Positions 26,718 through 35,151 are shown, numbered from the stretch's first letter. The stretch is 64,000 nucleotides of DNA from Ornithinicoccus sp045032955 (GCF_045032955.1 NZ_JBJFZU010000002.1:744001-808000); one strand, 5' to 3'. Made by a program: numbers and translations. Notes: generated by a model from the sequence alone, not told the origin.

Positions 26718-28553
26718 ATGAGCCACGTCCTGTCCGCCGTCGCCTGGCCGTACGCCAACGGCCCACGTCACCTGGGCCACGTCGCCGGGTTCGGCGTCCC
26801 CTCCGACGTCTTCAGCCGGTACATGCGGATGGCGGGCCACGAGGTGCTGATGATCTCCGGCTCGGACGAGCACGGCACCCCGATCCTGGTGCAGGCGGAC
26901 AAGGCCGGGCAGAGCCCGCAGGAGTTCATCGACACCAACCACCGGGTGATCGCGGAGGACCTCGCCGCGCTCGGGGTGTCCTACGACCTCTACACCCGGA
27001 CCACCACCGCCAACCACGACGACGTGGTGCAGCGGATGTTCCTGGCCTGCTGGCACAACGGCTACATGGTCGAGCAGACCCAGCAGGTCGCGATCAGCCC
27101 GTCCACCGGCCGCACCCTGCCGGACCGCTACATCGAGGGCACCTGCCCCATCTGCGGGTATGCCGAGGCTCGCGGCGACCAGTGCGACAGCTGCGGCAAC
27201 CAGCTCGACCCGGCCGACCTGCTCGACCCCCGGTCCAAGATCAACGGGGAGACCCCGGAGTTCCGGGACACCGAGCACTTCTTCCTCGACCTGCCGGCGC
27301 TGGCCGAGGCGCTCGGGGAGTGGCTGGACGGGCGGGAGGCCAGCGGTCTGTGGCGGCCCAACGTCATCCGGTTCTCGCAGAACATCCTGGCCGAGATCCG
27401 GCCGCGGGCGATGACCCGCGACATCGACTGGGGCATCACGATCCCGCTCGAGGGGTGGCAGGAGAACCCGACGAAGAAGCTCTACGTCTGGTTCGACGCC
27501 GTCATCGGCTACCTGTCCGCCTCGGTCGAGTGGGCCCGACGCCTGCCCGGCGACCAGTCCGAGCGCTGGCGCGAGTGGTGGGTGCAGGGCGCGGTGGCCG
27601 ACCAGCTGTCCTACTACTTCATGGGCAAGGACAACATCACCTTCCACTCCCAGATCTGGCCGGCCGAGCTGCTGGCGCACAACGGGCGGGGTGCGAAGGG
27701 CGGCGAGGTCGGCCCGTTCGGTGAGCTGAACCTGCCCACCGAGGTGGTCTCGAGCGAGTTCCTGACCATGGAGGGGCGCCAGTTCTCCACGTCGCGCAAC
27801 ATCGTCATCTACGTCCGTGACGTCCTCGAGCGCTACCAGCCGGACGCGGTGCGCTACTTCCTCTCGGCGGCCGCGCCGGAGACGGCCGACTCCGACTTCA
27901 ACTGGCCCGAGTTCGTCAAGCGCACCAACACCGAGCTCGTCGCCGGCTGGGGCAACCTGGTCAACCGGACCGCGACGATGATCGCCAAGAACTTCGGCGA
28001 GATCCCCGAGCCGGGTCCGCTGGAGGAGGTCGACGAGGCGCTGCTGCGTCAGGTCCGGGAGGGCTTCGACGTCGTCGGCGGGCTGATCGCGGGGCACAAG
28101 CAGAAGGCGGCGCTGACCGAGGCGATGCGCCTGGTCGGCGAGGCGAACGCCTACGTCTCCACCACCGAGCCGTTCAAGCTCAAGGGTGACGATCAGCGCG
28201 AGCGCCTGGCGACCGTGCTGCACACCCTGGCGCAGGCGGTGCTGGACCTGAACACGATCCTCTCGCCGTACCTGCCGCACTCCTCCACCGCGGTGCACCA
28301 GGCGCTGGGTGGTGAGGGTGAGTTCCAGCCGATGCCGGTCGTGCAGACGGTCAGCGACCTGGACGACCCGGAACGGCCGGACTACCCCATCGTCACCGGC
28401 GACTACGCGGGCGCGCCCCGTTGGGCGCACCGCCCGGTCGCGGCCGGGGCCGCGGTGGCGAAGCCGTCACCGATCTTCACCAAGCTCGACCCCTCGGTGG
28501 TCGAGACCGAGCGGGCCCGTCTCGGTCTGGTGGGGCAGCAGGACCCGGTATGA
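26718..28553 (+). CDS. metG: Methionyl-tRNA synthetase
   Basis: A 611-residue class I synthetase charging tRNA-Met. The HIGH motif is in PYANGPRHLGHVAGFG (residues ~9-24). Two zinc-type pairs, CPICG (~145) and CDSCG (~157), are kept in the connecting domain. The KMSKS loop reads RQFSTSRN (~353), a departure from the usual K-F/M-S-x-S. NWPEFVKRTNTELVAGWGNLVNR starts the anticodon-binding helices. There is no C-terminal EMAP-like tRNA-binding domain. The length fits the ~600-residue actinobacterial form. tatD overlaps its end by four bases. Confidence 0.96.
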   Translation: MSHVLSAVAWPYANGPRHLGHVAGFGVPSDVFSRYMRMAGHEVLMISGSDEHGTPILVQADKAGQSPQEFIDTNHRVIAEDLAALGVSYDLYTRTTTANHDDVVQRMFLACWHNGYMVEQTQQVAISPSTGRTLPDRYIEGTCPICGYAEARGDQCDSCGNQLDPADLLDPRSKINGETPEFRDTEHFFLDLPALAEALGEWLDGREASGLWRPNVIRFSQNILAEIRPRAMTRDIDWGITIPLEGWQENPTKKLYVWFDAVIGYLSASVEWARRLPGDQSERWREWWVQGAVADQLSYYFMGKDNITFHSQIWPAELLAHNGRGAKGGEVGPFGELNLPTEVVSSEFLTMEGRQFSTSRNIVIYVRDVLERYQPDAVRYFLSAAAPETADSDFNWPEFVKRTNTELVAGWGNLVNRTATMIAKNFGEIPEPGPLEEVDEALLRQVREGFDVVGGLIAGHKQKAALTEAMRLVGEANAYVSTTEPFKLKGDDQRERLATVLHTLAQAVLDLNTILSPYLPHSSTAVHQALGGEGEFQPMPVVQTVSDLDDPERPDYPIVTGDYAGAPRWAHRPVAAGAAVAKPSPIFTKLDPSVVETERARLGLVGQQDPV

Positions 28554-29380
28554 CCTCGCGCCCCCCGGCGCCGGACCGGCTGCCGGTCGCGGTGGTCGAC
28601 AACCATGCCCACCTGGACATCCACCGGGACGGCGAGGCGCCGCCGGAGCCGGCGCAGGCCCTCGCCGAGGCGGCCGCCGTCGGGGTGGACCGGGTGGTGC
28701 AGATCGGCTGCGACCTGGAGTCCGCACGCTGGACGGTGCGGGTGATCGAGGACCACCCGTCGCTGCTCGGCGGGGTGGCGCTGCACCCGAACGAGGCGCC
28801 CCGGCACGAGCAGGCCGGTGACCTGGAGGACGCCCTCGGCGAGATCCGCGAGCTGGCCCGGCGCCCCCGGGTGCGGGTCGTCGGGGAGACCGGCCTGGAC
28901 TACTTCCGCACAGGCCCCGAAGGGGTCGCGGCCCAGCAGGAGTCCTTCCGGGCGCACATCGGCATCGCCAAGGAGCTGGGGCTGGCGCTGCAGATCCACG
29001 ACCGGGACGCGCACCAGGACGTGCTGAGGATCCTGGCCGAGGAGGGAGCGCCGGAGCGGACCGTGCTGCACTGCTTCTCCGGGGACATGGAGATGGCCCG
29101 GGAGTGCGTGCGCCGGGGCTACTACCTGTCCTTCGCCGGCACGGTGACCTTCAAGAACGCCACCGACCTGCGCAACGCGCTCTCGGTGACGCCGCTGGAG
29201 CACCTGCTGGTGGAGACCGACGCCCCCTACCTGACGCCGCACCCGCACCGGGGCCGGACCAACGCGCCCTACCTGGTGCCGCTGACGGTGCGGGCGATGG
29301 CCGCCACCCTGAACACCAGCGTGCCTCAGCTGTGCGAGGCGATCTCCGCCAACAGCGAGGCCGTCTACGGGCCGTGGTGA
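28550..29380 (+). CDS. tatD: TatD-family metal-dependent DNase
   Basis: A 276-residue TIM-barrel hydrolase. The metal ligands are in DNHAHLD (residue ~17), GETGLDYF (~111), HDRDAH (~143) and LHCFSGD (~165), and VETDAPYL (~219) has the last Asp. The family trims 3' ends of DNA/RNA and acts in oxidative DNA repair. The ATG overlaps the metG TGA. The common actinobacterial order metG-tatD-(rpf)-rsmA-ispE is kept here without an rpf gene. Confidence 0.93.
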   Translation: MTSRPPAPDRLPVAVVDNHAHLDIHRDGEAPPEPAQALAEAAAVGVDRVVQIGCDLESARWTVRVIEDHPSLLGGVALHPNEAPRHEQAGDLEDALGEIRELARRPRVRVVGETGLDYFRTGPEGVAAQQESFRAHIGIAKELGLALQIHDRDAHQDVLRILAEEGAPERTVLHCFSGDMEMARECVRRGYYLSFAGTVTFKNATDLRNALSVTPLEHLLVETDAPYLTPHPHRGRTNAPYLVPLTVRAMAATLNTSVPQLCEAISANSEAVYGPW

Positions 29381-29483
29381 GCGGTGGCGTCCTCGGGACG
29401 ACCGGCATACCTCGTGAGGCCCGGCCCCGGCATGCCGGATGGCGCACACGCCACGCCACCCGCCCCGGAGCCCACCCCAGCGG

Positions 29484-29555
29484 GAGTGCGGTCACCATAG
29501 GGAGACCTTCATCGCCCTGTAGTGCGATGAAGGTCCGGCTACGGTGACCGCACTC
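29484..29555. repeat. 72-base imperfect palindrome between tatD and rsmA
   Basis: The outer arm GAGTGCGGTCACC (29484-29496) is exactly complementary to 29543-29555. The inner arm ACCTTCATCGC (29505-29515) is exactly complementary to 29524-29534. They are separated by symmetrical eight-base internal loops and an eight-base hairpin loop. It starts ~100 bases after the tatD stop and ends ~30 bases before rsmA. It is less GC-rich than its surroundings and lacks a T-run. It may be a terminator/attenuator, a protein site, or a remnant palindromic element. Confidence 0.9.
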
Positions 29556-29584
29556 GCCATCGACGGGGTGAGAGGATGCGGTCC

Positions 29585-30505
29585 GTGAGTGACGAGTCCG
29601 AGCCGGTGACGCCCCCGGGCGACGGCGCCGAGCACCTGCTCGGGCCGGCCGAGGTCCGCGACCTGGCGTCCCGGTTGGGGATCCGGCCGACCAAGTCGTG
29701 GGGGCAGAACTTCGTCATCGACAAGGGCACCGTCCGCCGGATCGTCCGGGTCGCCGGCCTCGACCCGGAGGACGTCGTGCTCGAGGTCGGCCCCGGGCTG
29801 GGGTCGCTCACCCTTGCGCTGCTGCCGCAGGTGCGCCACGTCACCGCGGTGGAGATCGACCCGACGCTGGCCGCGCAGCTGCCGGTGACCGTCGCCGAGC
29901 ATGACGCACACCTCGCCGGACGGCTCACCGTGCTGCAGGCGGACGCGCTGCGGATCACCGGGCTGCCCGACCCGCAGCCGACGGCGCTGGTCGCGAACCT
30001 GCCCTACAACGTGGCGGTCCCGGTGGTGCTTCACCTGCTGGCCACGGTGCCCACCCTGGAGAAGGTCCTGGTGATGGTCCAGCTGGAGGTGGCCGAGCGG
30101 CTCGCGGCGACGCCGGGCAGCAAGGTCTACGGCGTCCCCAGCGTCAAGGCGGCCTGGTATGCCGACGTCTCCGGCGCCGGGCGGATCGGCCGCAACGTCT
30201 TCTGGCCGGCCCCCAACGTCGACTCCGGCCTGGTCCGGATGGTGCGCAGCGAGCCCCCGGCGACCACCGCCACCCGGGAGCAGGTCTTCGCCGTCGTCGA
30301 CGCCGCCTTCGCCCAGCGCCGCAAGACGCTGCGGGCGGCCCTGGGGGGCTGGGCCGGGTCGCCGGCCCGGGCCGAGGAGGTGCTGCGCGAGGCAGAGGTC
30401 GACCCGCGCGCCCGCGGTGAGGTGCTGTCCGTCGAGGACTTCGCCCGGATCGCCGCGGCCGGTCGGAGGCTGTGGGAGACGGCCGGGGCGCACACCATAG
30501 GGTGA
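29585..30505 (+). CDS. rsmA: 16S rRNA dimethyladenosine transferase RsmA (KsgA)
   Basis: A 306-residue SAM enzyme that dimethylates A1518 and A1519 of 16S rRNA late in 30S assembly. KSWGQNFVID precedes motif I EVGPGLGSLT. VEIDP, DALR and NLPYNVAVPV (motif IV, NLPY) follow, with FWPAPNVDSGLVRM and FAQRRKTLRAAL at the C-terminus. GTG 29585 is chosen because GAGAGGA lies seven bases before it. ATG 29576 is three codons upstream. It stands five bases before ispE. Confidence 0.95.
   Translation: MSDESEPVTPPGDGAEHLLGPAEVRDLASRLGIRPTKSWGQNFVIDKGTVRRIVRVAGLDPEDVVLEVGPGLGSLTLALLPQVRHVTAVEIDPTLAAQLPVTVAEHDAHLAGRLTVLQADALRITGLPDPQPTALVANLPYNVAVPVVLHLLATVPTLEKVLVMVQLEVAERLAATPGSKVYGVPSVKAAWYADVSGAGRIGRNVFWPAPNVDSGLVRMVRSEPPATTATREQVFAVVDAAFAQRRKTLRAALGGWAGSPARAEEVLREAEVDPRARGEVLSVEDFARIAAAGRRLWETAGAHTIG
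30498..30503 (+). promoter_or_regulatory. -10-like hexamer TAGGGT inside rsmA end, six bases before ispE
   Basis: TAGGGT overlaps the last rsmA codons and ends six bases before the ispE ATG. This is a possible internal leaderless promoter giving ispE its own transcript. Confidence 0.35.
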
Positions 30506-30509
30506 GTGC

Positions 30510-31517
30510 ATGACGTCGCAGGCGGAGACCGTCACCGTGCGGGTGCCCGGGAAGATCAACCTCGGGCTCTCCGTCGGACCGCTGCGCGAGGACGGCTACC
30601 ACGAGCTGTCCACGATCTACCACGCCGTCAGCCTCTACGACACGGTCACCGTGCAGCCCGCCGACGACTGGTCCGTGCACGTGACCGGCCCCTGGGGGGA
30701 CCGGGTCCCGGCCGACGCCAGCAACCTGGCGCTGGTCGCCGCCAGGACGCTGGCCCGTCGTCGCGCCCGTCGGGCCAAGGTGGACCCGGTGCGGATCGAC
30801 ATCGACAAGAACATCCCGGTGGCCGGCGGGATGGCCGGTGGCAGTGCGGACGCCGCCGCCGCCCTGGTCGGCTGCCGTGAGCTGTGGGCGCTGGACCACA
30901 TCGAGAACGACATGCTGGAGGGCATCGCCGCCGGCCTCGGCTCCGACGTCCCCTTCCTGCTGCACGGGGGCACCGCGATCGGCACCGGCCGCGGCGAGCA
31001 GGTGACCTCGGTGCTGGCCCGGGGGGAGCTGCACTGGGTGCTCTGGGCCGGGGAAGATCTGTCCCTGTCCACCCCGGAGGTGTATGCCGAGTGGGACCGC
31101 CTCCGTGAGGAGGCGGGAACGGTGCCGGGCACCCCGGAGCCCTCGGGCGAGCTGATGGCCGCGCTGCGCCGGATGGACACCGACGCGGTGGCGGACGCCC
31201 TGCACAACGACCTGCAGGACGCCGCGATCTCGTTGCAGCCGGTGCTCTCGGAGGCGCTCGCCGCCGGGCTGGACCTGGGCGCGCGGGGTGCCCTGGTCTC
31301 CGGGTCCGGACCCACCGTCGCCTTCCTGGTCGGGTCCCAGACGGAGGCCATCGACCTGTCCGTCGGGCTGGCGGCCAACGGCCCGCACGGTGACATCGTC
31401 CGCGCCACCGGCCCGGTACCCGGTGCTCAGGTGGTGCACCACCGCAACTCCCCGGAGCCCTACCGGGCCCTGCCCACGCCGCACCGCCCGGGGCCCCCGG
31501 GGCCGGTGACCGGCTGA
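30510..31517 (+). CDS. ispE: 4-(cytidine 5'-diphospho)-2-C-methyl-D-erythritol kinase IspE
   Basis: A 335-residue GHMP kinase of the MEP isoprenoid pathway that phosphorylates CDP-ME. PGKINLGLSVG (residue ~14) and DGYHEL are the N-terminal substrate motifs. PVAGGMAGGSADAAAAL (~96-112) is the GHMP phosphate loop. SGSGPTVAFLV (~268) is motif 3. There is a Pro-rich tail of ~30 residues. Its TGA overlaps the next ATG by one base. The order rsmA-ispE-ABC-F is conserved in actinobacteria. Confidence 0.95.
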   Translation: MTSQAETVTVRVPGKINLGLSVGPLREDGYHELSTIYHAVSLYDTVTVQPADDWSVHVTGPWGDRVPADASNLALVAARTLARRRARRAKVDPVRIDIDKNIPVAGGMAGGSADAAAALVGCRELWALDHIENDMLEGIAAGLGSDVPFLLHGGTAIGTGRGEQVTSVLARGELHWVLWAGEDLSLSTPEVYAEWDRLREEAGTVPGTPEPSGELMAALRRMDTDAVADALHNDLQDAAISLQPVLSEALAAGLDLGARGALVSGSGPTVAFLVGSQTEAIDLSVGLAANGPHGDIVRATGPVPGAQVVHHRNSPEPYRALPTPHRPGPPGPVTG

Positions 31518-33406
31518 TGGCGGCGGCCACGGCCCCGTCGGCGAGCCTGGTCACGCTCGACCGCGCCCACCTGCTGGCCGGCACCCAGGTGCTCCTGGAC
31601 GGCGTCTCGGTCGGTGTCCTCGACGGTGACCGGGTCGGCGTCGTCGGCCGCAACGGCGGCGGCAAGACCTCGCTGCTCTCGGTGCTCACCGGTCGGCGCG
31701 AGCTGGACGGCGGCAGGGTCATCCGCACCGGCGACGTGACCATGGGCATGCTCAGCCAGACGGACGTCCTCGACCCGGAGGCCACCATCGCGCAGGTGGT
31801 GCTGGGCGACCTCGACGAGCACGAGTGGGCTGGCGACGCCCGCGTCCGGGAGGTGCTGCAGGGGCTGCTCGGGGGCACCGACGCCCCGGCGGTCGGCGGC
31901 TGGCACGCGAGGGTCGGCCCGCTCTCCGGTGGTGAGCGGCGGCGGTTGGCGCTGGCCTCGCTGCTGGTGGCCGACCCGGACCTGCTGGTGCTGGACGAGC
32001 CCACCAACCACCTGGACGTGGAGGGGGTCGCGTGGCTGGCGGCATACCTGTCCGGGCGGCGGCGGGGCAACCGCGGCCAGGGCAGCGCGCTGGTGGTGGT
32101 CACCCACGACCGGTGGTTCCTGGACGCCGTCTGCACCGCCACCTGGGAGGTTGAGGACGGGCAGGTGCACACCTACGAGGGTGGGTACGCAGCGTTCGTG
32201 CTGGCCAAGGTGGAACGGCAGCGGGTCGCGAAGGTGACCCAGGAACGACGCGCCAACCTCGCCCGCAAGGAGCTGGCCTGGCTGCGCCGCGGGGCCCCGG
32301 CACGGACCAGCAAGCCCAAGTTCCGGATCGACGCCGCGACCGAGCTGATCGAGGGTGAGCCGCCGCCCCGGGACGCGGTGGAGCTGGTGCGCTTCGCCAC
32401 CACCCGGCTGGGCAAGGACGTGCTCGACCTGCTGAACGCCACGGTCACGGTGGGCGAGCGGGTCCTGCTGCAGGACGTCACCTGGCGGATCGGGCCGGGC
32501 GACCGGTATGGCGTGGTCGGCGTCAACGGTGCCGGCAAGTCGACCCTGCTGCGGGTCCTGCAGGGCGATCACCCGCTGGCCGCGGGCAAGCTGAAGACCG
32601 GCAAGACGGTCAAGGTGGCGTGCCTGAGCCAGGAGTTGCGCGAGCTGGACCGGGTCGCCGGATGGAGCGTGATCGACGCGGTGACGGAGGTGCGTTCGTT
32701 CACGATGATCGACGGCAAGGAGGTCTCCGCGAGCTCGCTGGCCAAGCGGCTCGGGTTCTCCGGAGGCCGCCAGCAGTCCCGGGTCGGGGACCTGTCGGGT
32801 GGGGAGCGGCGCCGGCTGCAGTTCGTCCGGCTGCTGATGGACGAGCCGAACGTGCTGATGCTCGACGAGCCGACCAACGACCTGGACATCGACACCCTGA
32901 CCGCGATGGAGGACGTCCTCGACGGGTGGGCCGGGACGCTGCTGGTGGTCTCGCACGACCGGTACCTGCTGGAGCGGATGACGGACCGCCAGCTGGCGTT
33001 GCTCGGTGACGGTGACCTGCGGGACCTGCCCGGTGGGGTGGAGCAGTACCTGGAGCTGCGGCGGGCCGGGGTCGGTCGCCGTTCGGCGCCCTCGGCCGGG
33101 GCGCTGCCGGGGCAGGCGGGCGACGGGGGCGGCTCCGGGTCCGGTGGTGGGTCCGGGCCCGCCGGTGCCGCGGGGGAGGGCTTCAGTCCCGCCGAGGTGC
33201 GAGAGGCGCGCAAGACCCTGGCGCGGGTGGAGAAGGCCCTGGACCGGCTGCATACCCAGCAGGGGCGGTTGCACGAGCAGATGGCAGCGGCCGCGACCGA
33301 CCCGGACGAGCTGGCCCGTCTCATCGCCGCGGACGCCGACCTGATCGCTCAGGAGGACGCCCTGGAGCTGGAGTGGCTCGAGGCGTCCGAGGCCGCGCAG
33401 GGTTAG
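31517..33406 (+). CDS. ABC-F family ATPase
   Basis: A 629-residue soluble protein with two ABC domains and no membrane part. The Walker A motifs are GRNGGGKT (residue ~43) and GVNGAGKS (~336). The signatures are LSGGERRRLALASLL and LSGGERRRLQFVRLL, and the Walker B motifs are LLVLDEPTNHLD and VLMLDEPTNDLD. The linker between them and a C-terminal helical pair (~555-629) after a Gly/Ser-rich stretch complete the ABC-F plan. The family acts on the ribosome (EttA-like translation factors or antibiotic protection). Coupled to ispE (TGATG). The first repeat array follows 35 bases after its stop. Confidence 0.93.
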   Translation: MAAATAPSASLVTLDRAHLLAGTQVLLDGVSVGVLDGDRVGVVGRNGGGKTSLLSVLTGRRELDGGRVIRTGDVTMGMLSQTDVLDPEATIAQVVLGDLDEHEWAGDARVREVLQGLLGGTDAPAVGGWHARVGPLSGGERRRLALASLLVADPDLLVLDEPTNHLDVEGVAWLAAYLSGRRRGNRGQGSALVVVTHDRWFLDAVCTATWEVEDGQVHTYEGGYAAFVLAKVERQRVAKVTQERRANLARKELAWLRRGAPARTSKPKFRIDAATELIEGEPPPRDAVELVRFATTRLGKDVLDLLNATVTVGERVLLQDVTWRIGPGDRYGVVGVNGAGKSTLLRVLQGDHPLAAGKLKTGKTVKVACLSQELRELDRVAGWSVIDAVTEVRSFTMIDGKEVSASSLAKRLGFSGGRQQSRVGDLSGGERRRLQFVRLLMDEPNVLMLDEPTNDLDIDTLTAMEDVLDGWAGTLLVVSHDRYLLERMTDRQLALLGDGDLRDLPGGVEQYLELRRAGVGRRSAPSAGALPGQAGDGGGSGSGGGSGPAGAAGEGFSPAEVREARKTLARVEKALDRLHTQQGRLHEQMAAAATDPDELARLIAADADLIAQEDALELEWLEASEAAQG

Positions 33407-33441
33407 GGCTGACCCCGACCCCTCTCACCGCCCCACCAGCC

Positions 33442-33595
33442 GACCGGGCGAGCGTTGTGCCCCGACCGGGCGCGCGTTGTGTCCTGACCGGGCGAGCGGT
33501 ATGCCGCGCCCGGGCGCGCGTTATGCCGTGACCGGGCGCGCGTTATGCCGTGACCGGGCGAGCGGTATGCCGCGCCCGGGCGGGCGTAGTGCTGT
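33442..33595 (+). repeat. Array 1: seven tandem 22-base units, + orientation
   Basis: Unit starts are at 33442, 33464, 33486, 33508, 33530, 33552 and 33574, exactly 22 bases apart. Each begins G-A/C-CCGGGCG, then A/C/G-GCG, then a variable part ending in TTGTG, GTATGCC or TTATGCC. Two units contain the whole GGTATGCC octamer. There are no spacers, so it is not CRISPR. It lies between the ABC-F gene and the convergent marR stop. It is the left member of an inverted pair with array 2. Confidence 0.95.
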
Positions 33596-33599
33596 GCCG

Positions 33600-34103
33600 T
33601 CAGGCGTCGTCGAAGGGCGACAGCAAGCCTTTGAGCAGCTGAGCCAGCTCGGCCTGCCGGTCCTCGGGCAGTCCCTGCAGCAGATGCTGCTCGTCGGTGA
33701 CCAGGTCGGCCAGGGCGTTGTCGACGACCTCCCGTCCAGTGCCGGTGAGTCGCACCAGACGGGAGCGCTGGTCGGCGTCCGAGGCGGCGCGATCCACCAG
33801 CCCCCGGTCCACGAGCCGGGTGATCCGGTTGGTCATCGTGCCGCTCGTGACCAGTGTCTGCCGGACCAGCTGGGTGGGTGTGAGCTGGTACGGCTCCCCG
33901 GCCCGGCGTAGCGCCGACAGGACATCGAACTCCCAGGACTCCAGCCCGTGCCGACCGAAGGCCGAGCGTCGGGCCAGGTCGAGGTGGCGGGCCAGCCGGG
34001 AGACCCGGGACAGGACCTCCAGCGGGGAGACGTCCAGGTCAGGTCGTTCGCGTGCCCAGGCGGCGACGATGCGGTCGACCTCGTCGTCGGGTGCCTGGCT
34101 CAT
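33600..34103 (-). CDS. MarR-family transcriptional regulator
   Basis: A 167-residue winged-helix repressor type. The DNA-binding core spans ~45-115: WEFDVLSALRRAG, LTPTQLVRQTLVTSGTMTNRITRLVDRGLVDR and ASDADQRSRLVRLTGTG (wing). N- and C-terminal helices form the dimer. LVTSGTMTNRI is the usual recognition-helix region. The ATG at 34103 is used; a GTG three codons earlier is possible. Its stop lies four bases from array 1. A tRNA-Gln(UUG)-like gene sits upstream on the same strand. Target and ligand unknown. Confidence 0.93.
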   Translation of the reverse strand: MSQAPDDEVDRIVAAWARERPDLDVSPLEVLSRVSRLARHLDLARRSAFGRHGLESWEFDVLSALRRAGEPYQLTPTQLVRQTLVTSGTMTNRITRLVDRGLVDRAASDADQRSRLVRLTGTGREVVDNALADLVTDEQHLLQGLPEDRQAELAQLLKGLLSPFDDA

Positions 34104-34134
34104 GCCCCTCACAGTACCCAGGGTGGGTGACGGG

Positions 34135-34213
34135 CTCCCCGGGTAGGAATCGAACCTACGTCGCTAGTCCTGATTCAAAGTCAGGCGGCCCCTGCCAGCA
34201 GAGCAACCGGGGA
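34135..34213 (-). tRNA. tRNA-Gln(UUG)-like gene with enlarged variable region
   Basis: The acceptor TCCCCGG pairs fully with CCGGGGA. The discriminator is G, as usual for tRNA-Gln. The anticodon stem CCTGA/TCAGG encloses loop CTTTGAA, giving anticodon UUG. The T-arm stem is GTAGG/CCTAC. It is 79 nucleotides long. Nine bases lie between the anticodon and T stems (4-5 is usual), and one extra base lies between the D and anticodon stems. CCA is not encoded. It may be a divergent functional gene or a decayed copy. Confidence 0.75.
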
Positions 34214-34270
34214 ACGTGCGGAAGCACCGGGCCAGCCTAACGGGACGGCGTCACCGGGTGATCCGGAGCA

Positions 34271-34445
34271 CACCGCTCGCCCGGTCGGGACACAACGCGC
34301 GCCCGGTCGGGGCACAACGCGCGCCCGGTCGGGGCACAATGCGCGCCCGGTCGGGGCACAACGCGCGCCCGGTCGGGGCACAACGCTCGCCCGGTCGGGG
34401 CACAACGCTCGCCCGGTCGGGGCACAACGCGCGCCCGGTCGGGGG
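34271..34445 (-). repeat. Array 2: eight tandem 22-base units, - orientation
   Basis: The shared core CCCGGTC recurs at 34280, 34302, 34324, 34346, 34368, 34390, 34412 and 34434, exactly every 22 bases. Read on the minus strand, each unit is GACCGGGCG, A/C-GCG, then TTGTG-C/T-CCC. This is the same class as array 1 but facing it. The array begins five bases after the tetR stop on its own strand and ends before the tRNA-Gln gene. Confidence 0.95.
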
Positions 34446-35093
34446 CTACTTGCGGCTGCGGGAGCGCAGGATGGGCTTGGCCTCCATCCCGGCCAGCCCG
34501 TTCCAGGCCAGGTTCACCAGGTGGGCGGCGACGTCCTCCTTCTTCATCTTGCGCGAGTCGAGCCACCAGCCGCCCGGGATCGCCACCATGCCGACCAGCA
34601 TCTGGGCATACAGCGGGGCGGTCTTGGGGTCCAGGCGCCGGCGTTTGAACTCGGCGGCGAGGATGTGCTCGACCTGGCTGGCGATGTCGCTGATCAGGCT
34701 GGCGAACGACCCGGTCGACTGCCCGGGCGGGCTGTCCCGCACCAGGATCCGGAAGCCGTCGGTGGAGTGCTCGATGTAGTCCAGCAGCGCCAGCGCCGCC
34801 GCCTCCAGCAGCGCCCGGGCGTTGCCCTCGTGCTCGGTCAGGGCGACGGTGATCTGGCCGAGCAGCGCCTGGATCTCCCGGTCCACGACCACCGCGTACA
34901 GGCCCTCCTTGCCCCCGAAGTGCTCGTAGATCACCGGCTTGCTGACCCCCGCCGCCTCCGAGATCTGCTCGACGCTGGTCCCCTCGAAGCCCCGCTCGGC
35001 GAACAGCGCCCGCCCCACCTCGATCAGCTGCTGTCGCCGTTGGGGTCCGGTCATCCGGTTGCGGTGCGCTGACTTGGCTGCTGGGGTACTCAC
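34446..35093 (-). CDS. TetR-family transcriptional regulator
   Basis: A 215-residue repressor. The N-terminal helix-turn-helix (residues ~18-65) reads RQQLIEVGRALFAERGFEGTSVEQIS, then AAGVSKPVIYEHFGGKEGLYAVVV, a textbook TetR domain. The C-terminal helical ligand domain ends in a basic tail. It matches the position of M. tuberculosis Rv1019, a TetR gene between glmU and mfd. It is divergent from glmU by 71 bases, so autoregulation from there is plausible. No clear palindromic operator was seen. Confidence 0.92.
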   Translation of the reverse strand: MSTPAAKSAHRNRMTGPQRRQQLIEVGRALFAERGFEGTSVEQISEAAGVSKPVIYEHFGGKEGLYAVVVDREIQALLGQITVALTEHEGNARALLEAAALALLDYIEHSTDGFRILVRDSPPGQSTGSFASLISDIASQVEHILAAEFKRRRLDPKTAPLYAQMLVGMVAIPGGWWLDSRKMKKEDVAAHLVNLAWNGLAGMEAKPILRSRSRK

Positions 35094-35151
35094 CCGCCCA
35101 TCATGTCAAGCCCCGTCCCGGAGGCCGCACGAAACCCGTCCGGGGCGCAGG

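Noticed and set aside
33442..34445. 22-base arrays as CRISPR
   Set aside because: Units follow one another directly with no spacers, vary internally, and no cas gene is present.
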